From Arthrobacter sp. StoSoilB19 (GTDB lineage Bacteria; Actinomycetota; Actinomycetes; Actinomycetales; Micrococcaceae): a stretch of DNA of 64,000 nucleotides. Positions 1 to 8,923 of this stretch are shown one piece after another. The stretch spans positions 682,001 to 746,000 of the forward strand of contig NZ_AP024650.1 in assembly GCF_019977275.1 (NCBI RefSeq), read 5' to 3'. Both the position numbers and the translations under genes were made by a program. The notes below the pieces were generated by a model, which was not told where the DNA came from, made no database searches, and worked only from the letters and a program-made list of their open reading frames with translations. Position 1 is the stretch's first letter, and each line of letters opens with the position of its first letter.

Positions 1-1530
1 GTCCAGGAACATATCCGCTACGCGCAGTCCAAGTCCCGGATTCCCTTGCTGATTGCCTCCAACCCGGAGATGGGCGGGGCCGGCAGCTGCGACGACGGCA
101 CGTTCGTATCCACGCACCTGCAGGCAGGCTCGCACCCGGACAGGAACATCGCCCGGCAGATGGGGCAGGTGGCAGGCGTGGAGACGGCTGCCCTGGGCTG
201 CAATTGGGCCTTCGCGCCGATCGTGGACATCCACTACAACTGGCGGAACACCGTCATTTCCACACGGTCCTTCGGCAATACCCCGGAGGTGGTGGTGGAG
301 CGCGCCAAGGAGTACTTCGACGGCATCAGCGAATCACCCACTGCCTGCGCCATGAAGCACTTCCCGGGCGACGGCATCGACGAGCGGGACCAGCATGTGG
401 TCACGTCCTACAACACCCTCGGGTACGAGGAATGGAACCGGACCTACGGGCACGTGTACCGGGAGATGATTGCGCACGGCGTGCAGTCCATCATGGTGGG
501 CCATATTGGGGCGCCGGAGGTCTCGCGGCATTTCCGGCCGGGTCTTCCTGATGCCGGGATCCTGCCGGCCACGTTGTCCCCGGAACTGCTGCAGGACCTG
601 CTGCGCGGCGAACTGGGCTTCAATGGCCTGGTCCTCACCGACGCCTCGCAGATGGTGGGCCTGACGCAGGCAATGAAGCGGAAGGACCTGGTTCCGGCAA
701 CGATTGCGGCCGGCTGCGACATGTTCCTGTTCTTCCGAAACCCCGCCGAGGACTTCCAGTACATGCTGGACGGATACAAGTCCGGGGTCATCACCGAGCA
801 GCGGCTGCACGACGCCCTGCGGCGGATCCTCGGACTGAAGGCATCCTTGGGGCTGCACCTGAAATCCGCTGACCAGTTGGTGCCGCCGGCCGAGGCGCTG
901 GCCGTGATCGGCAGTCAGCCGCACCGGGCGATTGCGGCCGAGATCGCCGACAAGACCGTCACACTGGTCAAGGACACGGCAGGGAACCTGCCCATCACCC
1001 CCGGGACTCATCCGCGGATCCGGTTGTACGGCATTTCCGGCGGCGCCGACTTCACGCGGGCAGATCCGCTGGCCTACCTGGACGTGGTGAAGGAGGAACT
1101 GGAGGCCGCCGGCTTCGAAGTGTTCTTGTACCGGACGGCTGAACAGCGCGAGGCGGCGGGGGAGACCGGGGTGAACTTCATGTCCGTCATCTCCGAGGAA
1201 GCCACCGGGGACTACGCGGAAAAGTACGACGCCGCATTTGTCTTTGCCAACGTCAAGGGCTTCGCCCAGGAGGCCGCCATCCGGATCAAGTGGTCCTCGC
1301 CGATGGCCGCGGAGATCCCGTGGTACGTCACGGAGGTGCCCACGGTGTTCGTGTCCCTCAACCAGCCGAACCACCTGATTGACGTGCCCATGGTGAAGAC
1401 GGCAATCCACGCGCATGCCGGGACTCGGGAAGCCATCCGTGCCGCGGTAGAGAAGATCCAGGGCAAGTCCGCGTTCCAGGGAACGTTCAACGAGAACGTA
1501 TTTTGCGGCTCGTTCGACACCCGGCTTTGA
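1..1530 (+). CDS. Glycoside hydrolase family 3, beta-N-acetylhexosaminidase-like (5' truncated)
   Basis: The reading frame is open from base 1, so the N-terminus lies outside the window; 509 residues are visible. The GH3 signature KHFPGDG falls at about residue 119 of the visible part and is followed by Asp-Gln-His (130-132), the NagZ-type loop that carries the acid/base His. The nucleophile Asp sits in LTDASQ at about residue 214. A C-terminal region of roughly 200 residues resembling the second GH3 domain follows, so the protein is longer than minimal single-domain NagZ enzymes. The expected reaction is removal of terminal N-acetylglucosamine from muropeptides or chitooligosaccharides. The exact substrate cannot be read from the sequence. 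A strong hairpin follows the stop. Confidence 0.85.
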   Translation, partial: VQEHIRYAQSKSRIPLLIASNPEMGGAGSCDDGTFVSTHLQAGSHPDRNIARQMGQVAGVETAALGCNWAFAPIVDIHYNWRNTVISTRSFGNTPEVVVERAKEYFDGISESPTACAMKHFPGDGIDERDQHVVTSYNTLGYEEWNRTYGHVYREMIAHGVQSIMVGHIGAPEVSRHFRPGLPDAGILPATLSPELLQDLLRGELGFNGLVLTDASQMVGLTQAMKRKDLVPATIAAGCDMFLFFRNPAEDFQYMLDGYKSGVITEQRLHDALRRILGLKASLGLHLKSADQLVPPAEALAVIGSQPHRAIAAEIADKTVTLVKDTAGNLPITPGTHPRIRLYGISGGADFTRADPLAYLDVVKEELEAAGFEVFLYRTAEQREAAGETGVNFMSVISEEATGDYAEKYDAAFVFANVKGFAQEAAIRIKWSSPMAAEIPWYVTEVPTVFVSLNQPNHLIDVPMVKTAIHAHAGTREAIRAAVEKIQGKSAFQGTFNENVFCGSFDTRL

Positions 1531-1543
1531 GCAGGTACTGAAG

Positions 1544-1579
1544 AAGGAGGCGCCGCCGCAACAGCGGTGGCGCCTCCTT
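1544..1579 (+). terminator. Rho-independent terminator after the GH3 gene
   Basis: The 11-base arms AAGGAGGCGCC and GGCGCCTCCTT are perfect complements around a 14-base loop that itself contains a short GCCGC/GCGGT pairing. The element starts 14 bases after the GH3 stop. The T-run is short. Confidence 0.8.
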
Positions 1580-1795
1580 CATGCCCGGAAGGCCAGGGCT
1601 GGGTTCCGGGACACCGCCACGTTCTTCGCACTGCCTGATGACTTCTTGATGGGTGGTTGCCAGGCAGTTGCCTGCCTGGGACGTCAGTCGTTGCAGGGCG
1701 GCCGCAAAGGGGGGCCTTGGACTCTGTGGCGGCCAGATGATGGTTTGTAGGCTGCAAGGCATCGCGGAACCACCTCAACCAAAGGGAGGCGTGCC

Positions 1796-2545
1796 ATGAG
1801 CAGCACGGCGTCGGATGTCCTGGCCTTCATTCGGCCGAAGACAGGCACGAATCATTCATCCACCCCTTCCCGCCGCCGGCTTTCCGGATTCCTTGGTGCT
1901 GCGGCCGCTGCCGGGTTTCTCACGCACGCCCTCGTGCCGCGTGCCCTGGGGACATGGGGAACCACGGAGCCCGAAAGAACAATGCCCCTTCCCGGGGACG
2001 AATTGATTCCCGATCCCGAGGACATCCAGACCATGGCGGTCACTGTCTCCGCCCGTCCCGACCAAGTGTGGCCCTGGATAGTGCAAATGGGTGTGGACCG
2101 GGCGGGGCTGTATTCCTACACGGCGGTGGAGAACGGATTGCTGCACCTGGGTGTCACGAACGCGGACCGCATTCATCCGGAGTGGCAGGACCTGCAGGTG
2201 GGGGACATCATCGCCTTCACGCCGGAAGGTTACCCGGGCGGCCGGCGCGGGCCGCGCGTGGTGGAGCTGGAGGAGGGCCGCCACCTTGTTCTGGACTCAA
2301 GCCCTGGTGCCCCGCCCGGAAAAGTGACAGGAACCTGGCAGTTCGTCCTCCACGATGCCGGTGCTGCCGGTACCAGGTTGCTGCTCAGGACGCGCACGGG
2401 CCCGGGACGCCCTGCCGGGCTTCGTGTGACGGACTTCCTTCTTCGGCCCGGCTACCTGGTCATGGACCGCGCCATGCTCCTGGGCATCAAAAAGCGCGTC
2501 GAGACGGAATCGCAGGGGCGTCCGCCGTTGTCGACCCCGCAGTGA
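1796..2545 (+). CDS. SRPBCC-family protein with hydrophobic N-terminal segment
   Basis: The 249-residue protein starts at an ATG with GGGAGG about ten bases upstream. The first ~27 residues are followed by SRRRLSGFLG and an Ala-rich hydrophobic stretch, which could be a membrane anchor or a weak twin-arginine signal. From about residue 80 the sequence reads as an SRPBCC/START-like ligand-binding fold (VTVSARPDQVWPWIVQMG at its beginning), with the typical Trp-rich strand and C-terminal helix. SRPBCC proteins bind hydrophobic ligands or act as cyclases, but no catalytic residue is evident here and the ligand is unknown. It stands alone: the GH3 terminator lies upstream and the next gene has its own promoter. 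Confidence 0.7.
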   Translation: MSSTASDVLAFIRPKTGTNHSSTPSRRRLSGFLGAAAAAGFLTHALVPRALGTWGTTEPERTMPLPGDELIPDPEDIQTMAVTVSARPDQVWPWIVQMGVDRAGLYSYTAVENGLLHLGVTNADRIHPEWQDLQVGDIIAFTPEGYPGGRRGPRVVELEEGRHLVLDSSPGAPPGKVTGTWQFVLHDAGAAGTRLLLRTRTGPGRPAGLRVTDFLLRPGYLVMDRAMLLGIKKRVETESQGRPPLSTPQ

Positions 2546-2582
2546 CGCCGTCCTGGACGTGGGCGCCTATATGGGCTCGGCG

Positions 2583-2588
2583 TAGTGT
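2583..2588 (+). promoter_or_regulatory. -10 box of a leaderless promoter (acetyltransferase)
   Basis: TAGTGT ends exactly six bases before the GTG at 2595, placing the predicted transcription start on the first base of the start codon. Confidence 0.55.
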
Positions 2589-2594
2589 GAAGCA

Positions 2595-3131
2595 GTGGAC
2601 TTTTCCTGTGTGATTGCCGAAGGTGTTGTACTCCGTCCCGTCCGGGCGTCGGACGCGGAGGCGCTGGCAGCGGCGTTTCAGGAGAACCGGTCATATCTCG
2701 CCCCGTGGGAGCCTGTCCGGCCTGAGGAGTTCTACACCGTCCAGGGCCAGCGGGACGTGGTTGAGCGGCGGCTTGTTGAACTCGATTCGGGCACGGCACT
2801 TCCCATGGTGCTGGCACAACATGACGGTATCGTCGGGCTGCTGACCCTCAGCTCAATCGTGCGTGGCGCATTCCAGAACGCGCACGTTGGTTACTGGATT
2901 TCCCGCAAAGCCCAAGGGAAAGGGCTTATGACGGCGGCAGTAGCGGCGGCCGTCAATATTTCACAGGCTGCATTGGGACTTCACCGACTCGAGGCAGCAA
3001 CCCTGGTGCACAACACGGCGTCGCAAAGAGTGCTGGAAAAGAATGGCTTCGTGGCCTACGGCACGGCCCCCGACTACCTCCGGATAGCCGGCAGGTGGCA
3101 GGACCACCGGATGTATCAGCGGATTCTCTAA
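2595..3131 (+). CDS. GNAT-family N-acetyltransferase, RimJ/RimL-like
   Basis: The 178-residue protein has the order of RimJ/RimL-type acetyltransferases: an N-terminal strand with LRPVRASDAEAL, a central beta strand, then the acetyl-CoA pyrophosphate-binding motif KAQGKG (about residues 100-105) and the C-terminal NTASQRVLEKNGF signature. Such enzymes transfer an acetyl group from acetyl-CoA to an N-terminal amine of a ribosomal protein or to a small amine; the acceptor is unknown. The GTG start is chosen because a TAGTGT box lies six bases upstream and there is no Shine-Dalgarno sequence. Confidence 0.85.
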   Translation: MDFSCVIAEGVVLRPVRASDAEALAAAFQENRSYLAPWEPVRPEEFYTVQGQRDVVERRLVELDSGTALPMVLAQHDGIVGLLTLSSIVRGAFQNAHVGYWISRKAQGKGLMTAAVAAAVNISQAALGLHRLEAATLVHNTASQRVLEKNGFVAYGTAPDYLRIAGRWQDHRMYQRIL

Positions 3132-3307
3132 TCCTGCGGAGACCGGCAGTGACGCCAATGCTCCCGGCAGCATCCGTGGCTGGCCAGCATGTGCGGCTTC
3201 GCGGCAGGACACAGGGGAGGGATTTCGATGCACCATCGCCGCGTGCGAAGATGTCGCCGGACTCCCGGCTGAACAGGACGGGACGAATTCGATGCCTGGA
3301 GGACACT

Positions 3308-4342
3308 ATGCGCGCGATTGTCATGAACAGCATTGCCGGGCCGCTGGCGGTTCACGAGGTCGACGCCCCGGAGGCGCCTGCCGGCGGTGTGGTGATCACC
3401 GTCGTGGCCACCGGATTATGCCGCAGTGACTGGCACGCATGGGTAGGCCACGACGACATCGCTCTGCCGCACGTTCCAGGCCATGAGTTCGCCGGCGTTG
3501 TGGCCGTGGTTGGTTCGGGTGTGACCAGATGGACGGTTGGCGACCGCGTGACCGCACCCTTTGTGGAAGGCTGCGGCGCCTGCGAATGGTGCCTCGGCGG
3601 CAACGCGCAGGTCTGCCCGGAGCAGCAGCAGCCAGGCTTCACCCATTGGGGTTCCTTTGCCGAGCAAGTTGTGATCCATGCGGCCGACACCAACCTCGTG
3701 GCAATTCCCGAAGGGGTCAGCTTCGAAGCAGCGGCCAGCCTGGGATGCCGCTTCGCCACTGCCTACCGGGCGCTCACGGGCCGGGCCCGGCTTGCGGCCG
3801 ATGAATGGGTCACCATCGTCGGGGCAGGCGGTGTGGGGCTCAGCGCCGTCATGGTTGCGAAGGCGCTCGGCGGAAAGGTTGCGGCTGTCGACCGGAACCC
3901 CGCCGCCCTGGAGGTGGCCGCTTCGCTCGGCGCAGACCGCGTATTGGTCGCGGACGGCTCGGACATCCCCGCACAGGTGCATGCGATCACGGGAGGATCC
4001 CATGTCTCCATTGATGCTGTCGGCAGCGAGCAGACGTGCGCCGACGCGCTCCTGAGCCTTCGTCGCCGTGGACGGCATGTCCAGATCGGCCTCCTCCCGC
4101 CCATAGAGGGTCACCCCCGCGTGCCTATGGCGCGCGTTATTGCCTGGGAACTGGATGTGTTCGGAAGCCACGGGATGGCTGCGGCCGACTACCCGCAGAT
4201 GCTCGCCCTCATCGAGTCGGGGTCACTGGAACCGCAGAAGCTCATCGAACGCGTTATCGGGCTGACCGAGGCCGCTGACATGCTCCCGCAGTTCGACACT
4301 GTCAAGGTCGCGGGCATGACGATGATCGATCCCGCGCGCTGA
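3308..4342 (+). CDS. Zinc-dependent alcohol dehydrogenase (MDR superfamily)
   Basis: The 344-residue protein carries the full zinc MDR set: catalytic Cys38 (GLCRSDWH), His59-Glu60 (GHEFAG) and a structural zinc lobe with Cys89, Cys92, Cys95 and Cys103. A Rossmann motif GAGGVGLSA begins near residue 167. It should oxidise an alcohol, or reduce an aldehyde, with NAD(P) in the cytoplasm; the substrate is not evident. The ATG is chosen over upstream in-frame starts because GGAGG lies six bases before it and homology begins at MRAIVM. The open frame continues upstream through the GNAT stop but shows no family similarity there. Confidence 0.88.
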   Translation: MRAIVMNSIAGPLAVHEVDAPEAPAGGVVITVVATGLCRSDWHAWVGHDDIALPHVPGHEFAGVVAVVGSGVTRWTVGDRVTAPFVEGCGACEWCLGGNAQVCPEQQQPGFTHWGSFAEQVVIHAADTNLVAIPEGVSFEAAASLGCRFATAYRALTGRARLAADEWVTIVGAGGVGLSAVMVAKALGGKVAAVDRNPAALEVAASLGADRVLVADGSDIPAQVHAITGGSHVSIDAVGSEQTCADALLSLRRRGRHVQIGLLPPIEGHPRVPMARVIAWELDVFGSHGMAAADYPQMLALIESGSLEPQKLIERVIGLTEAADMLPQFDTVKVAGMTMIDPAR

Positions 4343-4379
4343 CGCTTTGGCCGCTGAGGACATATGGCCCGGGGAAAGC

Positions 4380-4425
4380 AAAAGGCCCTGGTTTCCTTGA
4401 TGTACAAGGGAGCCCAGGGCCTTTT
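4380..4425. terminator. Bidirectional terminator between the dehydrogenase and tRNA-Ser
   Basis: Arms AAAAGGCCCTGG (4380-4391) and CCAGGGCCTTTT (4414-4425) are perfectly complementary, giving a T-run on both strands. It serves the rightward dehydrogenase and the leftward tRNA gene. Confidence 0.85.
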
Positions 4426-4431
4426 CCTATA

Positions 4432-4521
4432 TGGCGGTGACGGTGGGATTTGAACCCACGTTGGCTTTTACACCAAACAACATTTCGAGTGTTGCACCTT
4501 CGGCCGCTCGGACACGTCACC
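4432..4521 (-). tRNA. tRNA-Ser(CGA)
   Basis: Read on the minus strand, GGTGACG pairs with CGTCACC as the acceptor stem, followed by discriminator G and an encoded CCA. A type II long variable arm is present. The anticodon loop CTCGAAA gives anticodon CGA (codon UCG). The T arm has the usual GGTTCAAATCC. Confidence 0.93.
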
Positions 4522-4671
4522 AACCTCAATAGGGTACCGGAGCATGGCCTGCATCCCCAAAACGGACGCACAGTGGGTGCCTCTTGCGGGTTTCATCCAA
4601 CCCAGCGCTGCCTGGGGGATGGGCGTTGGAGCAGGATCATAATTGTCGGACCCCCTTGCCATGATGGGTTT

Positions 4672-6186
4672 ATGGGGAAAGCGGCGGTGGTGAGGGCGTT
4701 CGAGGAGATCCGTGCTGCCCTTGCTGTGCTTCAGGCTGAGGTGGACGGGGCGGGTCTGGAGGCGTTCTCGGATGCTGATGCGGTTTCTGATCCGCTGGCC
4801 GGTCTGGCCGATGGCTGCCTGGAGATTCTTGCCGGGGCCCGGGAGGTCGAGGCGCGGGTTGCGGGGTTGAAGGCGAAGGCTGCGGTGGCGTACGCGGAGG
4901 CTGCGCATGCTGTGGCGGGGCCGGACGTGCCGGTGGTGGCGCAGGAGATGGCGGTCGCGGCGGAGATCGGGTGCGTGCTGGCCCTGGGTCCGCGGGCGGC
5001 GGCGTCGTTCCTGGCCACGTCCCACGCCCTGACCAGCAGCTTGCCGCGGACTTTGGAGGCGTTGCAGTCCGGGACCCTGTCGTGGCAGCACGCGATAGTG
5101 CTGGCCGACGAAACGGCGAGCCTTGATGCGGCGGGGGCGGCGGCGTTGGAGGCGCATTTCCTGGACCCTGAAGCACAGGATGCCGCCCGGGGCTGCCCGG
5201 TTGGGGAGCTGCCGGCGCACCGGTTCCGGGTCAAGGCCCGGACCTGGCGGGAACGCCACCACGCCGAATCGATCGAGAAGCGGCACGCCAGGGGTCTGGC
5301 GGAGCGGCGGGTGGAGTTCCGGCCGGACCGGGACGGGATGGCGTGGCTGGGCGCGTACCTGCCCGCGGACCAGGCCATGTCCGGGTGGAACCGGCTCACC
5401 GCTGCCGCACGGGGCCTGCAGGGGCCGGGCGAGGACAGGACCATGCCCCAGCTGCGCGCTGACAGTTTCACCGCAGCGATCCTCGGCAGCGGCAACACCC
5501 GGGGCGGCAGCACCAGTCTCACCAGTGCCAGTGGCAGTGCCAGTGCCACTGCCGGCGTCTTGGCTGCTGCCGGGCCGGGCGCCGGTGCCGGTGGCACTGA
5601 CGGCGCCGGGCCGGGACGCTTGCCATCGGTCCGCGCCGAGGTGCTGGTTACGGTTCCGGTGTTCGCGCTGATGGGTTTGACGGATGAACCGGCGATGCTG
5701 GACGGGTATGGTCCGGTGCCGGCGTCGATGGCGCGGCGACTGGTCGCGGACGGGGCGGGCTCGTTCTACCGGGTGTTGGTGGACCCGCGGGACGGGGCGC
5801 CGTTGGAGATTGGCCGGAAGAGTTACCGGGTTCCCAGGGCGATGCGGGCCTGGCTGCGGATGCGGGACGGGAAATGCCCGTTCCCGGGCTGCAGCAACAC
5901 CTCCCTGGACACGGAGGCCGACCATCTCCTCGCCTGGCACCACGGCGGCACCACCGGAATCAGCAACCTGGGACAGCCCTGCCCGAAACACCACAGGCTC
6001 CGGCACACCACCGGCTGGAAACCCACCCCGGCCAGCACGAACGAACCACCCGGCTGGACCTCACCCACTGGCCGCCACTACACAAGCGAACACCAGGACT
6101 GGGAACCACCAAAGTGGCCGCCAGGGTTCCTGCCCGGCGAACGAAGCCTCCTCGAGGAGGCACTGCTTAAACACCTCGGCGTCTAA
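4672..6186 (+). CDS. DUF222 domain protein with C-terminal HNH endonuclease
   Basis: The 504-residue protein has an Ala-rich helical DUF222 region (about residues 30-330), a low-complexity Ser/Gly/Ala linker near residues 270-330 and a C-terminal HNH motif (about 400-440) with CPFPGC, ADHLLAWHHGG and CPKHHRLRH. This family is usually multicopy in Micrococcaceae and other actinobacteria. Nuclease activity is predicted from the intact HNH residues, but the physiological role of the family is not established. The open frame extends back across the tRNA, so the start must lie after 4521; ATG 4672 is taken because CATGAT sits six bases upstream, consistent with a leaderless mRNA. Confidence 0.8.
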   Translation: MGKAAVVRAFEEIRAALAVLQAEVDGAGLEAFSDADAVSDPLAGLADGCLEILAGAREVEARVAGLKAKAAVAYAEAAHAVAGPDVPVVAQEMAVAAEIGCVLALGPRAAASFLATSHALTSSLPRTLEALQSGTLSWQHAIVLADETASLDAAGAAALEAHFLDPEAQDAARGCPVGELPAHRFRVKARTWRERHHAESIEKRHARGLAERRVEFRPDRDGMAWLGAYLPADQAMSGWNRLTAAARGLQGPGEDRTMPQLRADSFTAAILGSGNTRGGSTSLTSASGSASATAGVLAAAGPGAGAGGTDGAGPGRLPSVRAEVLVTVPVFALMGLTDEPAMLDGYGPVPASMARRLVADGAGSFYRVLVDPRDGAPLEIGRKSYRVPRAMRAWLRMRDGKCPFPGCSNTSLDTEADHLLAWHHGGTTGISNLGQPCPKHHRLRHTTGWKPTPASTNEPPGWTSPTGRHYTSEHQDWEPPKWPPGFLPGERSLLEEALLKHLGV

Positions 6187-6378
6187 GCCGAAGCTGCTGC
6201 ACTGCCGCGTCTTCAGTCCGGTCCGCCCGCGCAAGTTGCGGCAGGTCCACGTCCCGGCGCCACCCTCCGCACCCGCCCGCCTTGATGCCGGCACGGACGC
6301 CGCCGCGCGGCACCAAACCCCGCCATCCGCCGTCGGACTTTCCCCGCCACCGCGCGTCCGGTTAGATTCATCAGCAAG

Positions 6379-7419
6379 ATGACAAATTCACAGACTCCGA
6401 TCCACGCAACCGCTTACTGGACCACCGCCAAGGAACACGGCGAGCTCAGGGCCGAAGAAGTGCCCGCGCCGGGGCCGGGCGAAGCTTTGGTGCGTGCCCT
6501 GTACTCCGGCATCAGCAAGGGCACCGAAATGGTGGTCCACGCCGGAGCCGTGCCGCCACGTGTCGCGGAAGAGATGCGTGCCCCACGCCAGGAGGGAACG
6601 TTCCCAGGGCCGGTGAAATTCGGCTACCTCTCGGTGGGGGTCGTGGAGGAAGGTCCTGAGGAGTGGAAGGGCCGGCGCGTCTTTTGCCTGAATCCGCATC
6701 AGGACCTCTATGTGGTGCCGGTGACCTCTCTAACCAGGGTTCCCGACGGCGTTCCATCCCGGCGGGCGGTCCTCACCGGCACGGTGGAAACCGCAGTCAA
6801 CGCCCTGTGGGAAGCCGGGCCTCGGCTGGGCGACCGGATTGCCGTTGTCGGAGCCGGCCTGGTGGGCGGCATGGTGGCTACGCTGCTGCGCACCTTCCCG
6901 TTGCAGCGCCTGCAGTTGGTGGACCTCGATCCGGGCAGGAAAAAGCTCGCGGACACCCTGGGCGTGGACTTCGCACACCCCGATGACGCCCTGGCGGACT
7001 GCGACATCGTGTTCCACTGCTCGGCCTCGCAGGAAGGCCTGGAGCGCAGCCTGCAGCTCGCCGGCGATGAAGGCGAAATCATCGAAATGTCCTGGTATGC
7101 CAACCGTGAGGTCACTGTGCCGCTGGGGGAGGACTTCCACGCCAGACGGCTGTCCATCAGGGCGAGCCAGGTGGGCATGGTGGCGCGTTCCCGGCGCCAC
7201 AGGCGCACCAACGCGGACCGCCTGGACCTGGCCGTATCGCTGCTCAAGGACCCCGTCTTCGACGCGTTCCTGACGGGATCGTCCCGGTTCGAGGACCTGC
7301 CTGGCGTGGTCCAGAGCCTGGCGGACGGCAGCCTGGAAGCCCTGTGCCACGTCGTCGAATACCCTGCCGGCAGTCCCGCGCCCAGCCCAGCCACCCACAC
7401 CCCCAAAGACTTGAGGTAA
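6379..7419 (+). CDS. Zinc-binding dehydrogenase-like MDR protein
   Basis: The 346-residue MDR protein has a Rossmann segment GAGLVGGMVATLL at about 155-167 and a GroES-like N-terminal half, but lacks the Cys-rich structural zinc lobe. The N-terminal SGISKGTE segment and the later EMSWYANREVTVPLG resemble bacteriochlorophyllide-dehydrogenase-like or threonine-dehydrogenase-like MDR members. Its substrate is unknown. It is the first gene of a three-gene unit: the stop is two bases before the next ATG. The only promoter-like element is TAGATT at 6363-6368, which would give a 3-5 base leader. The grouping with a pterin-fold protein and a glycosyltransferase suggests a small biosynthetic pathway. 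Confidence 0.75.
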   Translation: MTNSQTPIHATAYWTTAKEHGELRAEEVPAPGPGEALVRALYSGISKGTEMVVHAGAVPPRVAEEMRAPRQEGTFPGPVKFGYLSVGVVEEGPEEWKGRRVFCLNPHQDLYVVPVTSLTRVPDGVPSRRAVLTGTVETAVNALWEAGPRLGDRIAVVGAGLVGGMVATLLRTFPLQRLQLVDLDPGRKKLADTLGVDFAHPDDALADCDIVFHCSASQEGLERSLQLAGDEGEIIEMSWYANREVTVPLGEDFHARRLSIRASQVGMVARSRRHRRTNADRLDLAVSLLKDPVFDAFLTGSSRFEDLPGVVQSLADGSLEALCHVVEYPAGSPAPSPATHTPKDLR

Positions 7420-7421
7420 CA

Positions 7422-7817
7422 ATGTTCAGCCTGACCATCCGCCGCCACTTCATGATTGCCCACAGCCTTCCCCGTGAGGCTTTCGGCCCCGCCCAGGGCC
7501 TGCACGGTGCAACCTTCGTCGCCGAGGTGGCCTTCCGCCGTCGCGCCCTGAATGCCGACGCGATCGTCCTGGACATCGGCGCCGCCGGGACCATCATCGA
7601 GGAGGTGCTCGCCGGCCTGAACTACCGCAACCTGGACGAGCACCCGGACTTCGAGGGCAAGCTCAGCACCACGGAAGCCCTCGCCGAGTACATCGCCCGG
7701 AAGGTGGCCGCAGAGATCAAGGACAACGACGACGGCCGTGAACTCGCAGGACTGGAGGTCACCCTGCGCGAGAATCCTGACGCCTGGGCCACCTTTTCCC
7801 TGGACCTCACCGCGTAG
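7422..7817 (+). CDS. 6-pyruvoyltetrahydropterin synthase / QueD homologue lacking catalytic residues
   Basis: The 131-residue protein has the length and strand order of the PTPS/QueD (6-carboxytetrahydropterin synthase) family, which acts on dihydroneopterin triphosphate. His14 (HFMIAH) and His28 (LHGATF) match two of the three zinc ligands, but the third, the second His of HGH, is Ala30. The position of the catalytic Cys four residues before His28 is Ala24. The Asp-His of the LDHxNLD motif is Asn-Tyr (LNYRNLDEH). The normal reaction is therefore unlikely. The fold may bind a pterin-like or other ligand, or carry a different activity. A GAGG precedes the ATG. The following gene starts two bases after the stop. 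Confidence 0.8.
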   Translation: MFSLTIRRHFMIAHSLPREAFGPAQGLHGATFVAEVAFRRRALNADAIVLDIGAAGTIIEEVLAGLNYRNLDEHPDFEGKLSTTEALAEYIARKVAAEIKDNDDGRELAGLEVTLRENPDAWATFSLDLTA

Positions 7818-7819
7818 CA

Positions 7820-8923
7820 ATGCGTCCCATCCGGCTGCTGGTTCCCGGCAATATCCGCCACAGCTCAGGCGGCAACGTCTACAACGCGCGCCTGGTTGCG
7901 GGCCTGCAGGAACGGGGCGCGGAGGTGGAGGTGGTTGCCGTGGAGGGCAACTGGCCGGACGCCGGCGCCAAGGAACGACGCCGGCTGGGCACCCTCCTCG
8001 GAGCATGGGAACCGGAGGCACACCACGGGGACGCAGTGGCCATCGTGGACGGCCTGGTGGCGGTAGGTGCCCCGGATGAACTCGAATACGCCGCGAAGGC
8101 GGGCGGGGAAACATGGGTCCTGGTGCATATGCCCGTTGAGGAAAGCTCCGGGGCTGCAGCCCTGGAACGCGAAGCGAGAGCCCTCCGTGCGGCAACCGGC
8201 GTGATCTGCACCAGCACGTCGTCTGCATCCCTCCTCCTGGAAAGGGGGCTTTCCCGGGTCACCGTTGTCCTTCCCGGCGTCAACCCCGCACCCCTGGCCC
8301 AGGGATCCAGGCCGCCGCACGTGGCGGTCATCGCCGCGCTGCTGCCCAACAAGGACCAGCTGCTGTCCGTGCATGCCCTGGCCCGGATCCAGGACCTTGA
8401 ATGGACTGCGTCGTTCGTGGGCTCCGAGCAGGCGGACCCGGACTACGCACGGGAGGTCCGGGCTGCCATTACTGCCCACGGGCTCCAGCGGCGGGTTCAG
8501 CTCACCGGCGAGCTCATTGGCGAAGCCCTGGAGGCCGAATGGGCGCGGACGGACCTGACCCTGCTGGTGTCGCGGCTGGAGGCTTTCGGCATGGCCGTCA
8601 CCGAATCCCTGGCCCACGGCATTCCTGTTCTGGTCCGTGCCGGGACCGGGGCGGTGGAGGCGCTTGGCATGGGCGGGCTGGGAACGGCCGACGGCGAACC
8701 CCGCCTTCCGGGGGCAGTGCTTACCCTTCCAGACGGCGGACAGGAGAGTCCCGGCCGCCTGGCCAATGCCCTGCGGGGTTGGCTGGTGGATGGAAAGACC
8801 CGGGAAAAATGGCGTTCAGCTGCGCTTGATGCGCGGACCAGGCTGCCGGGATGGAGCGAAACAGCGCAGGACGTGCTGGCCCTCCTGGAGGGACCCGGCG
8901 GACACGGGGAGCGGCAGGGCTAG
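7820..8923 (+). CDS. Glycosyltransferase family 4 (GT-B fold)
   Basis: The 367-residue protein begins with RLLVPGNIRHSSGGNVYNARL, the N-terminal nucleotide-sugar transferase pattern with a Gly-Gly-Asn loop. It carries a C-terminal GT4 donor domain including VSRLEAFGMAVTESLAHGIPVL, where Glu-Ala-Phe-Gly-Met-x-x-x-Glu is the EX7E motif that binds the donor phosphates. It should transfer a sugar from an NDP-sugar; acceptor and sugar are unknown. It closes the three-gene unit with a two-base gap to the pterin-fold gene. Its stop shares the palindrome CTAG (8920-8923) with the stop of the convergent tadA. Confidence 0.82.
   Translation: MRPIRLLVPGNIRHSSGGNVYNARLVAGLQERGAEVEVVAVEGNWPDAGAKERRRLGTLLGAWEPEAHHGDAVAIVDGLVAVGAPDELEYAAKAGGETWVLVHMPVEESSGAAALEREARALRAATGVICTSTSSASLLLERGLSRVTVVLPGVNPAPLAQGSRPPHVAVIAALLPNKDQLLSVHALARIQDLEWTASFVGSEQADPDYAREVRAAITAHGLQRRVQLTGELIGEALEAEWARTDLTLLVSRLEAFGMAVTESLAHGIPVLVRAGTGAVEALGMGGLGTADGEPRLPGAVLTLPDGGQESPGRLANALRGWLVDGKTREKWRSAALDARTRLPGWSETAQDVLALLEGPGGHGERQG

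Noticed and set aside
3095..3307. N-terminal extension of the alcohol dehydrogenase into the acetyltransferase gene
   Set aside because: A good ribosome site precedes ATG 3308, and MDR similarity starts exactly there.
4450..4671. N-terminal extension of the DUF222 protein through the tRNA-Ser gene
   Set aside because: The tRNA is certain and read in the opposite direction. DUF222 similarity starts after 4672.
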